DNA of 64,000 nucleotides, from contig NZ_CP054212.1 of assembly GCF_013285385.1 (NCBI RefSeq), positions 3,410,001 through 3,474,000 on the forward strand, in the 5' to 3' direction. The translations under genes were made by a program, and so were the position numbers. The notes beneath the pieces were generated by a model. The model made no database searches and was not told where the DNA came from. It was given only the letters and a program-made list of their open reading frames with translations. This stretch comes from Paramixta manurensis (lineage in GTDB: Bacteria; Pseudomonadota; Gammaproteobacteria; Enterobacterales; Enterobacteriaceae). Shown piece after piece: positions 1 to 8,738 of this stretch. Positions within the stretch are counted from its first letter, which is position 1. Each line of letters starts with the position of its first letter.

Positions 1-56
1 TGTGAACGGGCAGAAAACAGCAACAGTTTATCATAACTTTTATGCCGGAATGAAAC

Positions 57-74
57 GGGCAGCATCGGCTGCCC
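57..74 (-). terminator. Probable terminator after uraA
   Basis: A perfect 7-bp GC-rich hairpin (GGGCAGC, loop ATCG, GCTGCCC) lies 8 nt beyond the uraA stop. On the minus strand it is followed by GTTTCATT, a weak U-rich tail. The position fits the end of the upp-uraA transcript; the tail is not ideal. Confidence 0.55.
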
Positions 75-81
75 ATCGTAC

Positions 82-1365
82 TTATTGCGCGGTGTCTTCT
101 TCCGCGTCCAGCACCACTTCTTCCGGACGTAATACGCTGATTAATTTAAAAATCAAACTCAGCGCCACACCCACTACCGTGGCTAATGCCATTCCTTTTA
201 GCTCTGCGGCGCCAATATGCACCTTGGCGCCGCTGACGCCGACTATCAAGATGACTGAGGTCAGGATCAGGTTCTGCGCTTTGTTATAATCCACTTTCGA
301 TTCAATCAATACCCGAATCCCCGAAGCGCCAATCACACCGTACAACAGTAACGATACGCCGCCCATTACCGGCACCGGAATCGCCTGGATCGCGGCCGCC
401 AGCTTACCGACGCATGAGAGCAAAATCGCCAAAATCGCCGCCCCGCCAATCACCCATGTACTGTAAACGCGTGTAATTGCCATCACGCCGATATTTTCGC
501 CATAGGTGGTATTTGGCGTAGAGCCAAACAAGCCGGAAATGATGGTTGAGAAACCGTTGGCAAACATCGAACGGTGTAAGCCCGGATCGCGAATCAAATC
601 CCGCTTCACAATATTGGCGGTCACCACCAAATGCCCGACATGCTCCGCAATGACGACCAACGCCGCCGGTAAGACGGTGAAAATGGCGAACCATTCGAAG
701 CGCGGCGTATAAAAGGTCGGCAACGCAAACCAAGGCGCATTGTAAACCGGCGTCCAATCCACCAGCCCCAGCGCAAATGATAATATGTAGCCAACCACTA
801 CGCCGATCAGGATCGGGATGATGGCGAGGAAGCCGCGAAAAAGCACCGAGCCAAAGACCGTGGCGCCTAACGTCACCAGTGAAATCAGAATGGTTTTGTT
901 ATCGACCGATGCGCCATCGGCAGGTAGCAGCCCGGCCATATTGGCCGCCACGCCAGCCAGTTCGAGACCAATGACCGCCACTATCGCGCCCATTGCCGCC
1001 GGAGGAAACATCACATCAATCCAGCCGGTTCCGGCCTTTTTAACAATAAAAGAGACCAGGCAGAACAACACGCCACACATAATGAAACCGCCCAGCGCCA
1101 GTTCATAACCCAACGGCAACAGCAGTAAGACCGGAGAAATAAAAGCGAAGCTGGAGCCGAGATAGGCCGGGATTTTACCTTTACAGATAAACAGATACAG
1201 CAGCGTACCAAACCCATTAAACAACAACACCGTCGCCGGGTTGATGTGAAACAAAATGGGTACCAGCACCGTTGAGCCAAACATAGCGAAAAGATGCTGA
1301 AGGCTTAACGGTATCGTTTGCAACAGCGGTGGACGTTCGTTAACGCCAATCGCGCGACGCGTCAT
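82..1365 (-). CDS. uraA: Uracil:proton symporter UraA
   Basis: Inner-membrane permease that imports uracil with protons. The 427 residues match the usual length of UraA (about 429) of the nucleobase-cation symporter-2 family. The N-terminus has the typical ERPPLLQTIPLSLQHLFAMF opening, and the chain is hydrophobic throughout, with about 14 membrane spans expected. The segment EHVGHLVVTANIV carries the conserved Glu of the substrate site. It lies 67 bp downstream of upp on the same strand, so imported uracil can be converted at once to UMP. A hairpin with a T-tract sits between the two genes and may reduce uraA expression relative to upp. Confidence 0.96.
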   Translation of the reverse strand: MTRRAIGVNERPPLLQTIPLSLQHLFAMFGSTVLVPILFHINPATVLLFNGFGTLLYLFICKGKIPAYLGSSFAFISPVLLLLPLGYELALGGFIMCGVLFCLVSFIVKKAGTGWIDVMFPPAAMGAIVAVIGLELAGVAANMAGLLPADGASVDNKTILISLVTLGATVFGSVLFRGFLAIIPILIGVVVGYILSFALGLVDWTPVYNAPWFALPTFYTPRFEWFAIFTVLPAALVVIAEHVGHLVVTANIVKRDLIRDPGLHRSMFANGFSTIISGLFGSTPNTTYGENIGVMAITRVYSTWVIGGAAILAILLSCVGKLAAAIQAIPVPVMGGVSLLLYGVIGASGIRVLIESKVDYNKAQNLILTSVILIVGVSGAKVHIGAAELKGMALATVVGVALSLIFKLISVLRPEEVVLDAEEDTAQ

Positions 1366-1390
1366 AATGATCCCCTTGAGATGGTTTTTT

Positions 1391-1423
1391 TATTAAAAAA
1401 AAGCCGACTCTATTGGTCGGCTT
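1391..1423 (-). terminator. Terminator-like hairpin between upp and uraA
   Basis: On the minus strand an 8-bp stem (AAGCCGAC / GTCGGCTT, 1401-1408 with 1416-1423) is followed at once by a run of eight T residues. This is a canonical intrinsic terminator at the end of upp. Because uraA follows on the same strand, it probably acts as a partial terminator or attenuator. Confidence 0.75.
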
Positions 1424-1432
1424 AAAAGCAAA

Positions 1433-2059
1433 TTATTTGGTTCCGAAAATCTTATCGCCCGCGTCACCGAGGCCGGGAATAATGTACCCCTTCTCGTTTA
1501 AACCACGGTCAATAGAGGCGGTATACAGTTCAACATCCGGGTGTGCTTTCTCCAGCGCCGCGATCCCTTCCGGCGCCGCCACCAACACCAGCACTTTGAT
1601 ACTGGTACAACCGGCTTTCTTCAGCAGATCGATGGTAGCAATCATTGAACCGCCGGTTGCCAACATCGGGTCAACCACCAACGCCATGCGCTCTTCAATG
1701 TTTGATACCAGCTTCTGGAAATAAGGTACCGGCTCCAGCGTCTCTTCATCGCGGTAAACCCCGACCACGCTGATACGTGCGCTGGGCACATTTTCCAGTA
1801 CGCCTTCCATCATGCCGAGACCGGCACGCAAAATTGGCACCACGGTAATCTTTTTACCTTTGATCTGGCTGATTTCAACCGGGCCGTTCCAGCCTTCAAT
1901 GGTCACCTTCTCAGTTTCCAGGTCGGCCGTCGCCTCATAGGTCAACAAACTGCCCACTTCTGATGCCAATTCACGAAAACGCTTGGTGCTAATATCGTTC
2001 TCACGCATCAGGCCCAGTTTATGTTTGACGAGCGGGTGTTTGACTTCCACGATCTTCAT
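1433..2059 (-). CDS. upp: Uracil phosphoribosyltransferase
   Basis: Cytosolic salvage enzyme that makes UMP and pyrophosphate from uracil and PRPP. The 208 residues equal the E. coli length. The PRPP-binding loop VDPMLATGGSM is present, and the uracil-binding C-terminal region (YIIPGLGDAGDR-like, here YIIPGLGDAGDK) is intact. First gene of the upp-uraA unit, divergent from purM. The start ATG is preceded by GGGAGAAC, a reasonable Shine-Dalgarno sequence. Confidence 0.97.
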   Translation of the reverse strand: MKIVEVKHPLVKHKLGLMRENDISTKRFRELASEVGSLLTYEATADLETEKVTIEGWNGPVEISQIKGKKITVVPILRAGLGMMEGVLENVPSARISVVGVYRDEETLEPVPYFQKLVSNIEERMALVVDPMLATGGSMIATIDLLKKAGCTSIKVLVLVAAPEGIAALEKAHPDVELYTASIDRGLNEKGYIIPGLGDAGDKIFGTK

Positions 2060-2219
2060 TGTTGTTCTCCCGGAGTGGTTGGCGGCAAAAAAAATCGCGG
2101 GATTATACCGCCTTTTGTTTTACACGCCATATGACTTAAGGCAATTAAGATCAAAAGCGTCGGGTTTAGATAAGAATTGACTAAAAAATAGCGTAGCGCA
2201 ACGGGGAGAAAGATGGCGC

Positions 2220-2248
2220 TCGCAAACGTTTGCCTGCGCTGATAGAAT
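2220..2248 (+). promoter_or_regulatory. PurR operator and -10 element upstream of purMN
   Basis: Positions 2220-2235 match the PurR consensus ACGCAAACGTTTGCGT at 14 of 16 bases, with an unbroken CGCAAACGTTTGC core. A -10-like TAGAAT lies at 2243-2248, so the operator covers the expected -35 region. The purM start is 52 nt further on. PurR repression of purMN is established in E. coli; use of this site is inferred. Confidence 0.85.
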
Positions 2249-2299
2249 TGCCGCGCTTCATTTTCAAACCACCAACCGCAAACGCGTGGGGATTTCGCA

Positions 2300-3340
2300 G
2301 TGACCGACAAAACCTCTCTCAGCTATAAAGACGCCGGTGTTGATATTGATGCCGGTAATGCGTTAGTCGATCGTATCAAAGGCGTAGTGAAAAAGACTCG
2401 TCGCCCGGAAGTGATGGGTGGCCTGGGCGGTTTCGGCGCGCTTTGTGCGCTGCCGCAAAAATACCGCGAACCGGTGTTAGTCTCCGGTACCGATGGGGTT
2501 GGCACTAAACTGCGCCTGGCGATGGATTTGAAACGCCATGACAGCATCGGTATCGATTTGGTGGCGATGTGTGTGAATGACTTGGTGGTTCAGGGCGCGG
2601 AACCGTTATTTTTCCTTGATTATTACGCCACCGGTAAACTGGACGTTGACACTGCCTCAGCGGTGATTAGCGGCATCGCCGAAGGCTGCTTGCAGTCGGG
2701 TTGCGCGTTGGTCGGTGGTGAGACCGCCGAGATGCCAGGCATGTATCACGGTGAAGATTATGACGTGGCGGGTTTCTGCGTTGGGGTGGTGGAAAAGTCG
2801 GAAATTATTGATGGCAGTAAAGTCCGCGATGGCGATGTGTTGATCGCTTTAGGCTCCAGCGGCCCGCACTCCAATGGTTATTCGCTGGTGCGTAAGATTC
2901 TTGAAGTCAGCCAAACCGATCCCCTCACCCGGCAGTTAGAAGGCAAGCCATTGGCCGACCATCTGCTGGCGCCGACACGTATTTACGTCAAAAACATCCT
3001 TAACCTGATTGCGCAGGTGGATGTGCACGCTATTGCCCACCTCACTGGCGGTGGCTTCTGGGAGAATATTCCTCGCGTGCTGCCGGAGAATACGCAGGCG
3101 GTACTGGACGAATCAAGCTGGCAATGGCCGCCGGTGTTTAGCTGGTTACAGCAGGCGGGCAACGTTAGCCGCTTTGAGATGTACCGTACCTTTAACTGCG
3201 GCGTAGGAATGGTGATTGCGCTGAGTCCGCAAGACGCGGATAACGCCCTGCAGTTGCTCACCGCCGCCGGTGAAAAAGCGTGGAAAATCGGTGTGATTAA
3301 TGCTTCTGATGCCGATGAGCGTGTGGTTATCAACCCATGA
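2300..3340 (+). CDS. purM: Phosphoribosylformylglycinamidine cyclo-ligase (AIR synthetase)
   Basis: Fifth step of purine synthesis: ATP-dependent ring closure of FGAM to aminoimidazole ribonucleotide in the cytosol. The 346 residues are nearly collinear with E. coli PurM (345). Nucleotide-binding motifs VSGTDGVGTK and VGGETAEMPGMY are present, as is the C-terminal GVGMV segment. The start is GTG, as in E. coli; the conserved MTDKTSLSYKDAGVDIDAGN terminus fixes it. It overlaps purN by 4 nt (ATGA), so the two are translationally coupled. A PurR box lies upstream. Confidence 0.97.
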   Translation: MTDKTSLSYKDAGVDIDAGNALVDRIKGVVKKTRRPEVMGGLGGFGALCALPQKYREPVLVSGTDGVGTKLRLAMDLKRHDSIGIDLVAMCVNDLVVQGAEPLFFLDYYATGKLDVDTASAVISGIAEGCLQSGCALVGGETAEMPGMYHGEDYDVAGFCVGVVEKSEIIDGSKVRDGDVLIALGSSGPHSNGYSLVRKILEVSQTDPLTRQLEGKPLADHLLAPTRIYVKNILNLIAQVDVHAIAHLTGGGFWENIPRVLPENTQAVLDESSWQWPPVFSWLQQAGNVSRFEMYRTFNCGVGMVIALSPQDADNALQLLTAAGEKAWKIGVINASDADERVVINP

Positions 3341-3975
3341 AACGCATAGTAGTGCTGGTTTCAGGTCACGGCAGTAACCTTCAGGCGATTCTGGATGCCT
3401 GCCAGCAACAACGGATTAACGGCAGCGTGGCTGCCGTATTAAGTAATAAAACCGACGCGTTTGCCCTAGAGCGCGCGCGGGAAGCGGGCATTGTGACGCA
3501 CGCATTAAGCGCCTCACAGTTCGTTGATCGCGCAGCATTTGATCGGCAGTTAATGCGTGAAATTGATGCCTATGCGCCACATCTGGTGGTGCTGGCAGGC
3601 TATATGCGCATCCTAAGCCCGGCCTTTGTCGCCCATTATCATGACCGTTTACTCAATATCCACCCCTCCCTGCTGCCTAAATACCCCGGCCTACACACTC
3701 ACCGGCAGGCGCTGGAAAACGGTGATGAAGAACATGGTACCTCGGTACACTTTGTCACCGATGAGCTGGATGGCGGCCCGGTTATTTTACAGGCCAAAGT
3801 GCCGGTGTTTCCTGACGATAGCGAAGAGGATATTACGGCGCGCGTGCAACATCAGGAGCATGCGATTTATCCCCTGGTGATTGGTTGGTTTGTTGAGGGG
3901 CGCTTACAGATGCGCGATAACGCCGCCTGGCTGGATGGCAAAAAGTTGCCGCCGCAGGGTTATGCATTTGAATAA
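3337..3975 (+). CDS. purN: Phosphoribosylglycinamide formyltransferase (10-formyl-THF dependent)
   Basis: GAR transformylase: transfers a formyl group from 10-formyltetrahydrofolate to GAR, the third step of purine synthesis. The length of 212 equals E. coli PurN. N-terminal VLVSGHGSNLQAI binds the GAR phosphate. The catalytic region includes NIHPSLLPKYPGLHTH, with the Asn and His of the active site, and the Asp in VTDELDGGP. The ATG lies inside the purM stop region (ATGA). Confidence 0.97.
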   Translation: MKRIVVLVSGHGSNLQAILDACQQQRINGSVAAVLSNKTDAFALERAREAGIVTHALSASQFVDRAAFDRQLMREIDAYAPHLVVLAGYMRILSPAFVAHYHDRLLNIHPSLLPKYPGLHTHRQALENGDEEHGTSVHFVTDELDGGPVILQAKVPVFPDDSEEDITARVQHQEHAIYPLVIGWFVEGRLQMRDNAAWLDGKKLPPQGYAFE

Positions 3976-3990
3976 CTAAAGCGGGTTGAG

Positions 3991-4018
3991 CGTGCTGCCT
4001 GCCGTAGAGGCAGCCACG
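3991..4018. terminator. Hairpin between convergent purN and pstB
   Basis: Imperfect stem CGTG-CTGCC pairing with GGCAG-C-CACG (one bulged base), 9-nt loop, in the 52-bp gap between two convergent genes. No clear T-tract follows on either strand, so it is a candidate bidirectional terminator only. Confidence 0.4.
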
Positions 4019-4027
4019 CCTGGCCGG

Positions 4028-4810
4028 TTACCCATAACGCCCGGTAATATAATCCTCGGTACGGCGCTGTTGTGGCGCGGTAAACAGACGGTCGGTTTCG
4101 GCAAACTCTACCAAACTCCCCTGATGCATAAAGGCGGTATAGTCCGATACACGCGCTGCCTGCTGCATATTATGCGTCACTAAAATCAGCGTAAAATGCT
4201 GCTTCAAGGTGGTCATTAACTCTTCAATTACTAACGTCGAAATCGGATCAAGCGCCGAGGTAGGTTCATCCAACAGTAGCACCTCCGGCTCAATCGCTAT
4301 CGCCCGGGCAATAACTAACCGCTGCTGCTGGCCGCTGGAGAGCGTCAGAGCATTTTGCCCGAGGTTATCTTTCACCTCCGGCCACAGCGCCGCCGCGCGC
4401 AACGCGCGTTCTGCCGCCTCATTCAAAATGCGACGATCGCGAACGCCCTGTAAACGCAGCCCATACACCACATTTTCATAGATCGATTTAGGAAACGGAT
4501 TCGGACGTTGAAATACCATTCCCACGCGGCGACGTAATGCTGTCGCATCACTACCCGGCTGCATAATCGCCTGGTTACCAAGGAAAATGTCCCCGCTGAT
4601 CCGGCAATCATCAATCACATCGTTCATCCGATTAAAACAGCGCAACAGCGTCGATTTACCGCAACCGGAAGGGCCAATTAATGCGGTGATACGCCGCCGG
4701 GGAATAGCTAATGAAATGTCATTCAGCGCCTGTTTTTCGCCATACCATAACGAAAGGCTTTTTAGCTCCAGCGCATTATCAATTGCGGTAGTCATGAGGG
4801 TTTCCAACAT
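4028..4810 (-). CDS. pstB: Phosphate ABC transporter ATP-binding protein PstB (second copy type)
   Basis: ATPase subunit that powers phosphate import by the PstCA permease. Walker A GPSGCGKST, Q-loop VFQRPNPFPKSI, signature LSSGQQQR (LSGGQ-type with Ser for the first Gly), Walker B VLLLDEPTSALDP and the switch His in LVTHNM are all visible. At 260 residues it is close to E. coli PstB (257). The ATG overlaps the pstA stop by one base (TAATG). A second ATG at 4795 is an alternative start. The cluster order is pstC-pstA-pstB with no pstS or phoU nearby, so binding protein and regulator must come from elsewhere. It resembles the auxiliary Pst system found beside ppk in other enterobacteria. Confidence 0.9.
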   Translation of the reverse strand: MLETLMTTAIDNALELKSLSLWYGEKQALNDISLAIPRRRITALIGPSGCGKSTLLRCFNRMNDVIDDCRISGDIFLGNQAIMQPGSDATALRRRVGMVFQRPNPFPKSIYENVVYGLRLQGVRDRRILNEAAERALRAAALWPEVKDNLGQNALTLSSGQQQRLVIARAIAIEPEVLLLDEPTSALDPISTLVIEELMTTLKQHFTLILVTHNMQQAARVSDYTAFMHQGSLVEFAETDRLFTAPQQRRTEDYITGRYG

Positions 4811-6459
4811 TATTGCACTAATGCGCGATAACGCTCGCGCAGACGATGACGAAGCCCCATCGCCGTCAGGTTAAGGCCCAGGATAATTAACACCAATAGC
4901 AATGCCGTGGCATACACCAGCGGACGATCGGCTTGTGCATTCGGGCTTTGAAACGCTAAATCATAAATTTGAAAGCCAAGGTGCATAAATTTACGGTCAA
5001 GATGCAGGTAAGGGAAAATACCGTCCACCGGCAGTTCCGGCGCTTGCTTCACCACCCCCACCAACATCAGCGGCGCTGTCTCTCCCGCGGCGCGAGCAAC
5101 CGCTAAAATTAACCCGGTCAACATCGCCGGTAGCGCCAGCGGCAAAGTAATATTCCATAACGTTTCGGCGCGTGTTGCGCCCAACGCCATCGCCCCGTGG
5201 CGCAAGGTAGCCGGAATACGCGACAACCCTTCTTCCGTGGCAACAATCACCACCGGTAAGGTCAACAATGCCAGCGTTAACGAGGCCCAAAGTAACCCCG
5301 GCGTGCCAAACGTGGGGTTGGGTAATGCGGCGGGAAACAGTAATTGATCGAGCGTGCCGCCAATCAACCAGACGAAAAAGCCCAGCCCAAACACGCCGTA
5401 CACAATCGACGGTACGCCTGCCAGATTAACCACTGCGATCCGCACCAACCGTGTCAGCCAGTTACGTCCGGCATATTCATGCAGCCACACCGCAGCGATA
5501 ACGCCCAACGGCATCACCACCACCGACATCAATATCACCATCAGCACGGTGCCAAAAATCGCCGGAAAAACGCCGCCATCACTCTGCTCGTTGTGCGCCG
5601 AATCGCTAACAAAATGCCATAACTGCAGGCCAAAATGTCGCCACTTTTGCCCGAGGGTCATATCGTTGGGATACCAGGCATCCACCACCTGCGTAAGGGG
5701 AATACGGTGTTGTTGGCCGTCGGCATCGCGCAACAGTAACGCATTACTATTGCTTTTCGCCATCACTGCCGCCAATTGCGCCGCCTGCGCCTTGAACTGC
5801 CGACGGAGTTCAGCGCGATCGGCCTGATAAACCGATTGCACTTGCGCATCATATTGGCCGGTTTTGCGCTGGGCTACGGCTTGCGCATCCAGCGTCTCGA
5901 TCTGCGCGCTAAGGCGCGCCATTTCAACGTGACGAAGACGCTGCGCCTGCGCCATTTGTATCCGCGTTAATTGCAACCGCTGTTGCAACGCCTGGCGCAT
6001 ATTGCGCGCGGTTAAGGTTAAATCACCATCACGTAGCCCGTCGAACCAACCATACGCCATGCCCCCCACGCGCCGTTGTAACGCAATTACCTCTAACGGT
6101 CGTGTGCTATCAACCACTTGCGTAGAGAGGAAGGAGCGAAAATCCGGCGCCGCGAAATCGCGATTACCGGTTTTTAATAAAATACGCGTTACCCGTGGCG
6201 GCAGAGCCTGTGCCGCCGGAAAACCACTTTCAGCCAGGTAGTCGCGCGTGAGCGTTTGTTGCCCGGCGATCTCGCCCAGCCAGCGCGTATTGGTACCTGG
6301 CGATTGCTTTAAGGTAAACAACGTCACCGGCTGCGGCCAGAAGCCGCGCAACCCCTGCCAGGCAAGTAACCCGATCAACAGTACAAATGCCAGCAGGCTA
6401 ACGGCGACAGCCCCGGCGGTTAACCAACGCCAGCGATCATTTTGGTGAATGGCACTCAT
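4810..6459 (-). CDS. pstA: Phosphate ABC transporter permease PstA, with large periplasmic insertion
   Basis: Inner-membrane permease of the Pst complex. The C-terminal half (from about residue 297) has the usual permease fold with the EAA-type loop GAMALGATRAETLWNITLPLALP. Between TM1 (about 14-35) and this core lies an extra periplasmic region of about 260 residues. It includes a helical, coiled-coil-like stretch rich in Gln, Arg and Ala (about 150-225). At 549 residues it is nearly twice E. coli PstA (296). It starts within the pstC stop (ATGA overlap) and runs into pstB. Long PstA proteins of this kind are known in auxiliary Pst systems; the role of the insertion is unknown. Confidence 0.88.
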   Translation of the reverse strand: MSAIHQNDRWRWLTAGAVAVSLLAFVLLIGLLAWQGLRGFWPQPVTLFTLKQSPGTNTRWLGEIAGQQTLTRDYLAESGFPAAQALPPRVTRILLKTGNRDFAAPDFRSFLSTQVVDSTRPLEVIALQRRVGGMAYGWFDGLRDGDLTLTARNMRQALQQRLQLTRIQMAQAQRLRHVEMARLSAQIETLDAQAVAQRKTGQYDAQVQSVYQADRAELRRQFKAQAAQLAAVMAKSNSNALLLRDADGQQHRIPLTQVVDAWYPNDMTLGQKWRHFGLQLWHFVSDSAHNEQSDGGVFPAIFGTVLMVILMSVVVMPLGVIAAVWLHEYAGRNWLTRLVRIAVVNLAGVPSIVYGVFGLGFFVWLIGGTLDQLLFPAALPNPTFGTPGLLWASLTLALLTLPVVIVATEEGLSRIPATLRHGAMALGATRAETLWNITLPLALPAMLTGLILAVARAAGETAPLMLVGVVKQAPELPVDGIFPYLHLDRKFMHLGFQIYDLAFQSPNAQADRPLVYATALLLVLIILGLNLTAMGLRHRLRERYRALVQ

Positions 6460-8585
6460 CCCTGTCCCTCATGTTGGCTGTAACGCTGGCGTAAACGCTG
6501 ACGAACCACTTCCGCCAGCGTGTTCACCACCAACGTGAACAGCAGCAGAACCAGTGCGCTAAGAAACAGAATGCGATAATGCGCGCTGCCCGCCGCAGCT
6601 TCCGGCATCTCCACCGCAATATTTGCCGAGAGCGTTCGTAGGCCCTGAAACAATCCCCCTTCGGTACGCGGCGTATTCCCGGTCGCCATCAGAACAATCA
6701 TCGTCTCACCCATCGCGCGCCCGAAACCGATCATCAAGGCGGCAAAAATACCCGGCGAGGCGCCAGGCAACACCACGCGTGACAGCGTTTGCCACGGCGT
6801 TGCGCCCAGTGCTAACGATCCTTGCCCCAATGAAGCTGGCACGCTAAAAATTGCGTCCTCAGCCAGCGTAAAAATTAACGGGACCAGCGCAAACCCCATC
6901 GCGACGCCGGCCACCAGCAAATTGCGTTGCGCGTAGTCCTCAGAAAGCCGTTCAGCCATTCCACGCCCGAATATAGCGCTATCCAACAGCGGGAACAGCC
7001 ATAAGCAGAGCAGCGACATCAGCAATAGCAACGGGATTAAGAGTAATGGCTCTCGCCCGGCGGCGAAAAACCATTGACGCCAGCGAGCAGGCAAACGACG
7101 CGCGCCCCATCCGCACAACAATAACGTCAGCGCCAGCATAAACGGCAATGCCAGCACACCAGCCAGATGGTTAGCTACGCGCGGCGCCAGCCACAGACCG
7201 GCAATCAACCCTACCACTACGCTTGGCAAGGCTCCCATCATCTCAATCGCCGGTTTTATCCAACGTCGCAGGCCGGGCGACATAAACCATGCGGTATAAA
7301 TGGCCGCCGCCAATGCCAGCGGCATCGCAAAAAGCATCGCCAGCAGCGCCGCCTTCAGCGTGCCGACCACCATTGGCACCAAACTAAACTTGGCTTGATA
7401 ATGATCCTCTGCCGAGGTAGCTTGCCAGGTCCAGTCGGGCTGCGGATAGTTCTCATACCATACTTTTTGCCACACACTGCGCCAGCTTACATCGGGCCAT
7501 GGATTATCCAACTGCCAGTATTGCCACAGCCCGTCACGCTCGGTCAGCAAACCATCGCCCGCCGGTGTAAAACGGGCCTGAGTAATGCCGGGCGGCAAGT
7601 GATGGTGAAAAATCGCCTGATCTTGTTTACTGGCAAACAATGATAACGCGCCTTGTGGGCTGATAACGGCAAATACGCGCCGTTGTGGTTCACTGACCAC
7701 CAAACCCGTGCCGGTGCCGGAAAAACGACGAATATGGTTGAGATGTGGGCCGGTTTCGCTGGCAATATCAAACCACTGACTTACGCCGGTCGGCCCGGAT
7801 AACAGTAATGAATGCCCGCCGCTCAGCAACGTCATGCGCTCAACGGGCTGATGTAAGGTAATGGCATCGCGCAGGGTTGGCTTCTCGGTATCAAGACGCC
7901 AGACGCGCAGTAGATTGCCGCTCAGCGCGAACAAGAGTTTACCATTCGGCGCCACCAGCAGTTGACGGGTGGCCGGGTTATCAATCCGTTGGCGCTGTAT
8001 TGGTTGATGGGGCGCCAGCCAGCCGAGAGTAATCTGTGTGGCATTAGCCGCTGCCGCCAGCCAGCGCCCATCAGCAAGGTGCGCTAACGCCGGATGTTGT
8101 AATCCGCCCTCGCCCAGGCTTAATGCGCCATCGCCGAGCGGAAACTTCCAGCGCGGCCCGCCAGGATCGGAAAAATCGGGCTCAATCACGCGGATACCGC
8201 CAGCAGGCGTCAGCAACATCACCGCCTGATTATCCGCCGTGCTTGCCGCAGCGATCACCTTGTCCGCCAGCCGTAGCGCCGGTTCCGCCGGTTCGCCATT
8301 CAGCGGAATAAACTGCCCGATGCCTTGATTATCAATACGCCAGCCCCAGCGGCCTTCCGCTCCCAACGCTAGCGCGGGCTGGTTTTGCCATAACTGCTGC
8401 GTAATACCGGCGTGGATAGACGGTGCGCTAAATAACGGCAATACCACCCAAATTAACCACAGGAACAGCAACAGCATCACACCTAATACCCCAATGCCGC
8501 AGGCGGTGACGAAACGCCGCGTCATCCGGTCAATAAAGCGCCGACGCCTGTCGCTAAACTGTACGGGTATATGGTTATCAATCAT
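6456..8585 (-). CDS. pstC: Phosphate ABC transporter permease PstC, with beta-propeller-like periplasmic domain
   Basis: Permease partner of PstA. After one TM (about 27-50) comes a periplasmic region of roughly 340 residues. Its recurring strands end in Trp-rich motifs (LLRVWRLDT, VSQWFDIAS, LWQYWQLDN), suggesting a WD40/PQQ-like propeller. The permease core follows, with the EAA loop SLALGATPWQTLSRVVLPGA. At 709 residues it far exceeds E. coli PstC (319). I chose ATG 8585 (MIDNHIPVQF). The frame can be extended to a TTG at 8648, but that codon has no ribosome site and adds an atypical N-terminus. First gene of the pst unit, divergent from ppk. No convincing Pho box was found in the intervening region. 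Confidence 0.87.
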   Translation of the reverse strand: MIDNHIPVQFSDRRRRFIDRMTRRFVTACGIGVLGVMLLLFLWLIWVVLPLFSAPSIHAGITQQLWQNQPALALGAEGRWGWRIDNQGIGQFIPLNGEPAEPALRLADKVIAAASTADNQAVMLLTPAGGIRVIEPDFSDPGGPRWKFPLGDGALSLGEGGLQHPALAHLADGRWLAAAANATQITLGWLAPHQPIQRQRIDNPATRQLLVAPNGKLLFALSGNLLRVWRLDTEKPTLRDAITLHQPVERMTLLSGGHSLLLSGPTGVSQWFDIASETGPHLNHIRRFSGTGTGLVVSEPQRRVFAVISPQGALSLFASKQDQAIFHHHLPPGITQARFTPAGDGLLTERDGLWQYWQLDNPWPDVSWRSVWQKVWYENYPQPDWTWQATSAEDHYQAKFSLVPMVVGTLKAALLAMLFAMPLALAAAIYTAWFMSPGLRRWIKPAIEMMGALPSVVVGLIAGLWLAPRVANHLAGVLALPFMLALTLLLCGWGARRLPARWRQWFFAAGREPLLLIPLLLLMSLLCLWLFPLLDSAIFGRGMAERLSEDYAQRNLLVAGVAMGFALVPLIFTLAEDAIFSVPASLGQGSLALGATPWQTLSRVVLPGASPGIFAALMIGFGRAMGETMIVLMATGNTPRTEGGLFQGLRTLSANIAVEMPEAAAGSAHYRILFLSALVLLLFTLVVNTLAEVVRQRLRQRYSQHEGQG

Positions 8586-8738
8586 CGGTGCGCGGCAGTC
8601 CTGTAAAGATAGAGCCGCTATGTTGCCCGTAGCCGCCTGATATGACAACAGTTGAGGTTGGACAATGCTGCCATACTCTCGCCATAATGATAACGGACAC
8701 TGGATACCCTCGTCCTGAATCAGCCAAACGGAGCCATA

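Noticed and set aside
7167..7643. A 158-codon frame opposite pstC
   Set aside because: Composition (Gln, Arg, His-rich) is typical of an antisense shadow of a membrane protein gene.
8586..8648. N-terminal extension of pstC to a TTG codon
   Set aside because: No Shine-Dalgarno sequence and the added residues are unlike a permease N-terminus; ATG 8585 is preferred.
8586..8738. Search for a Pho box between pstC and ppk
   Set aside because: Only a single TGTCAT-like half (minus strand near 8643) is present; no tandem 11-bp repeats, so PhoB control is not claimed.
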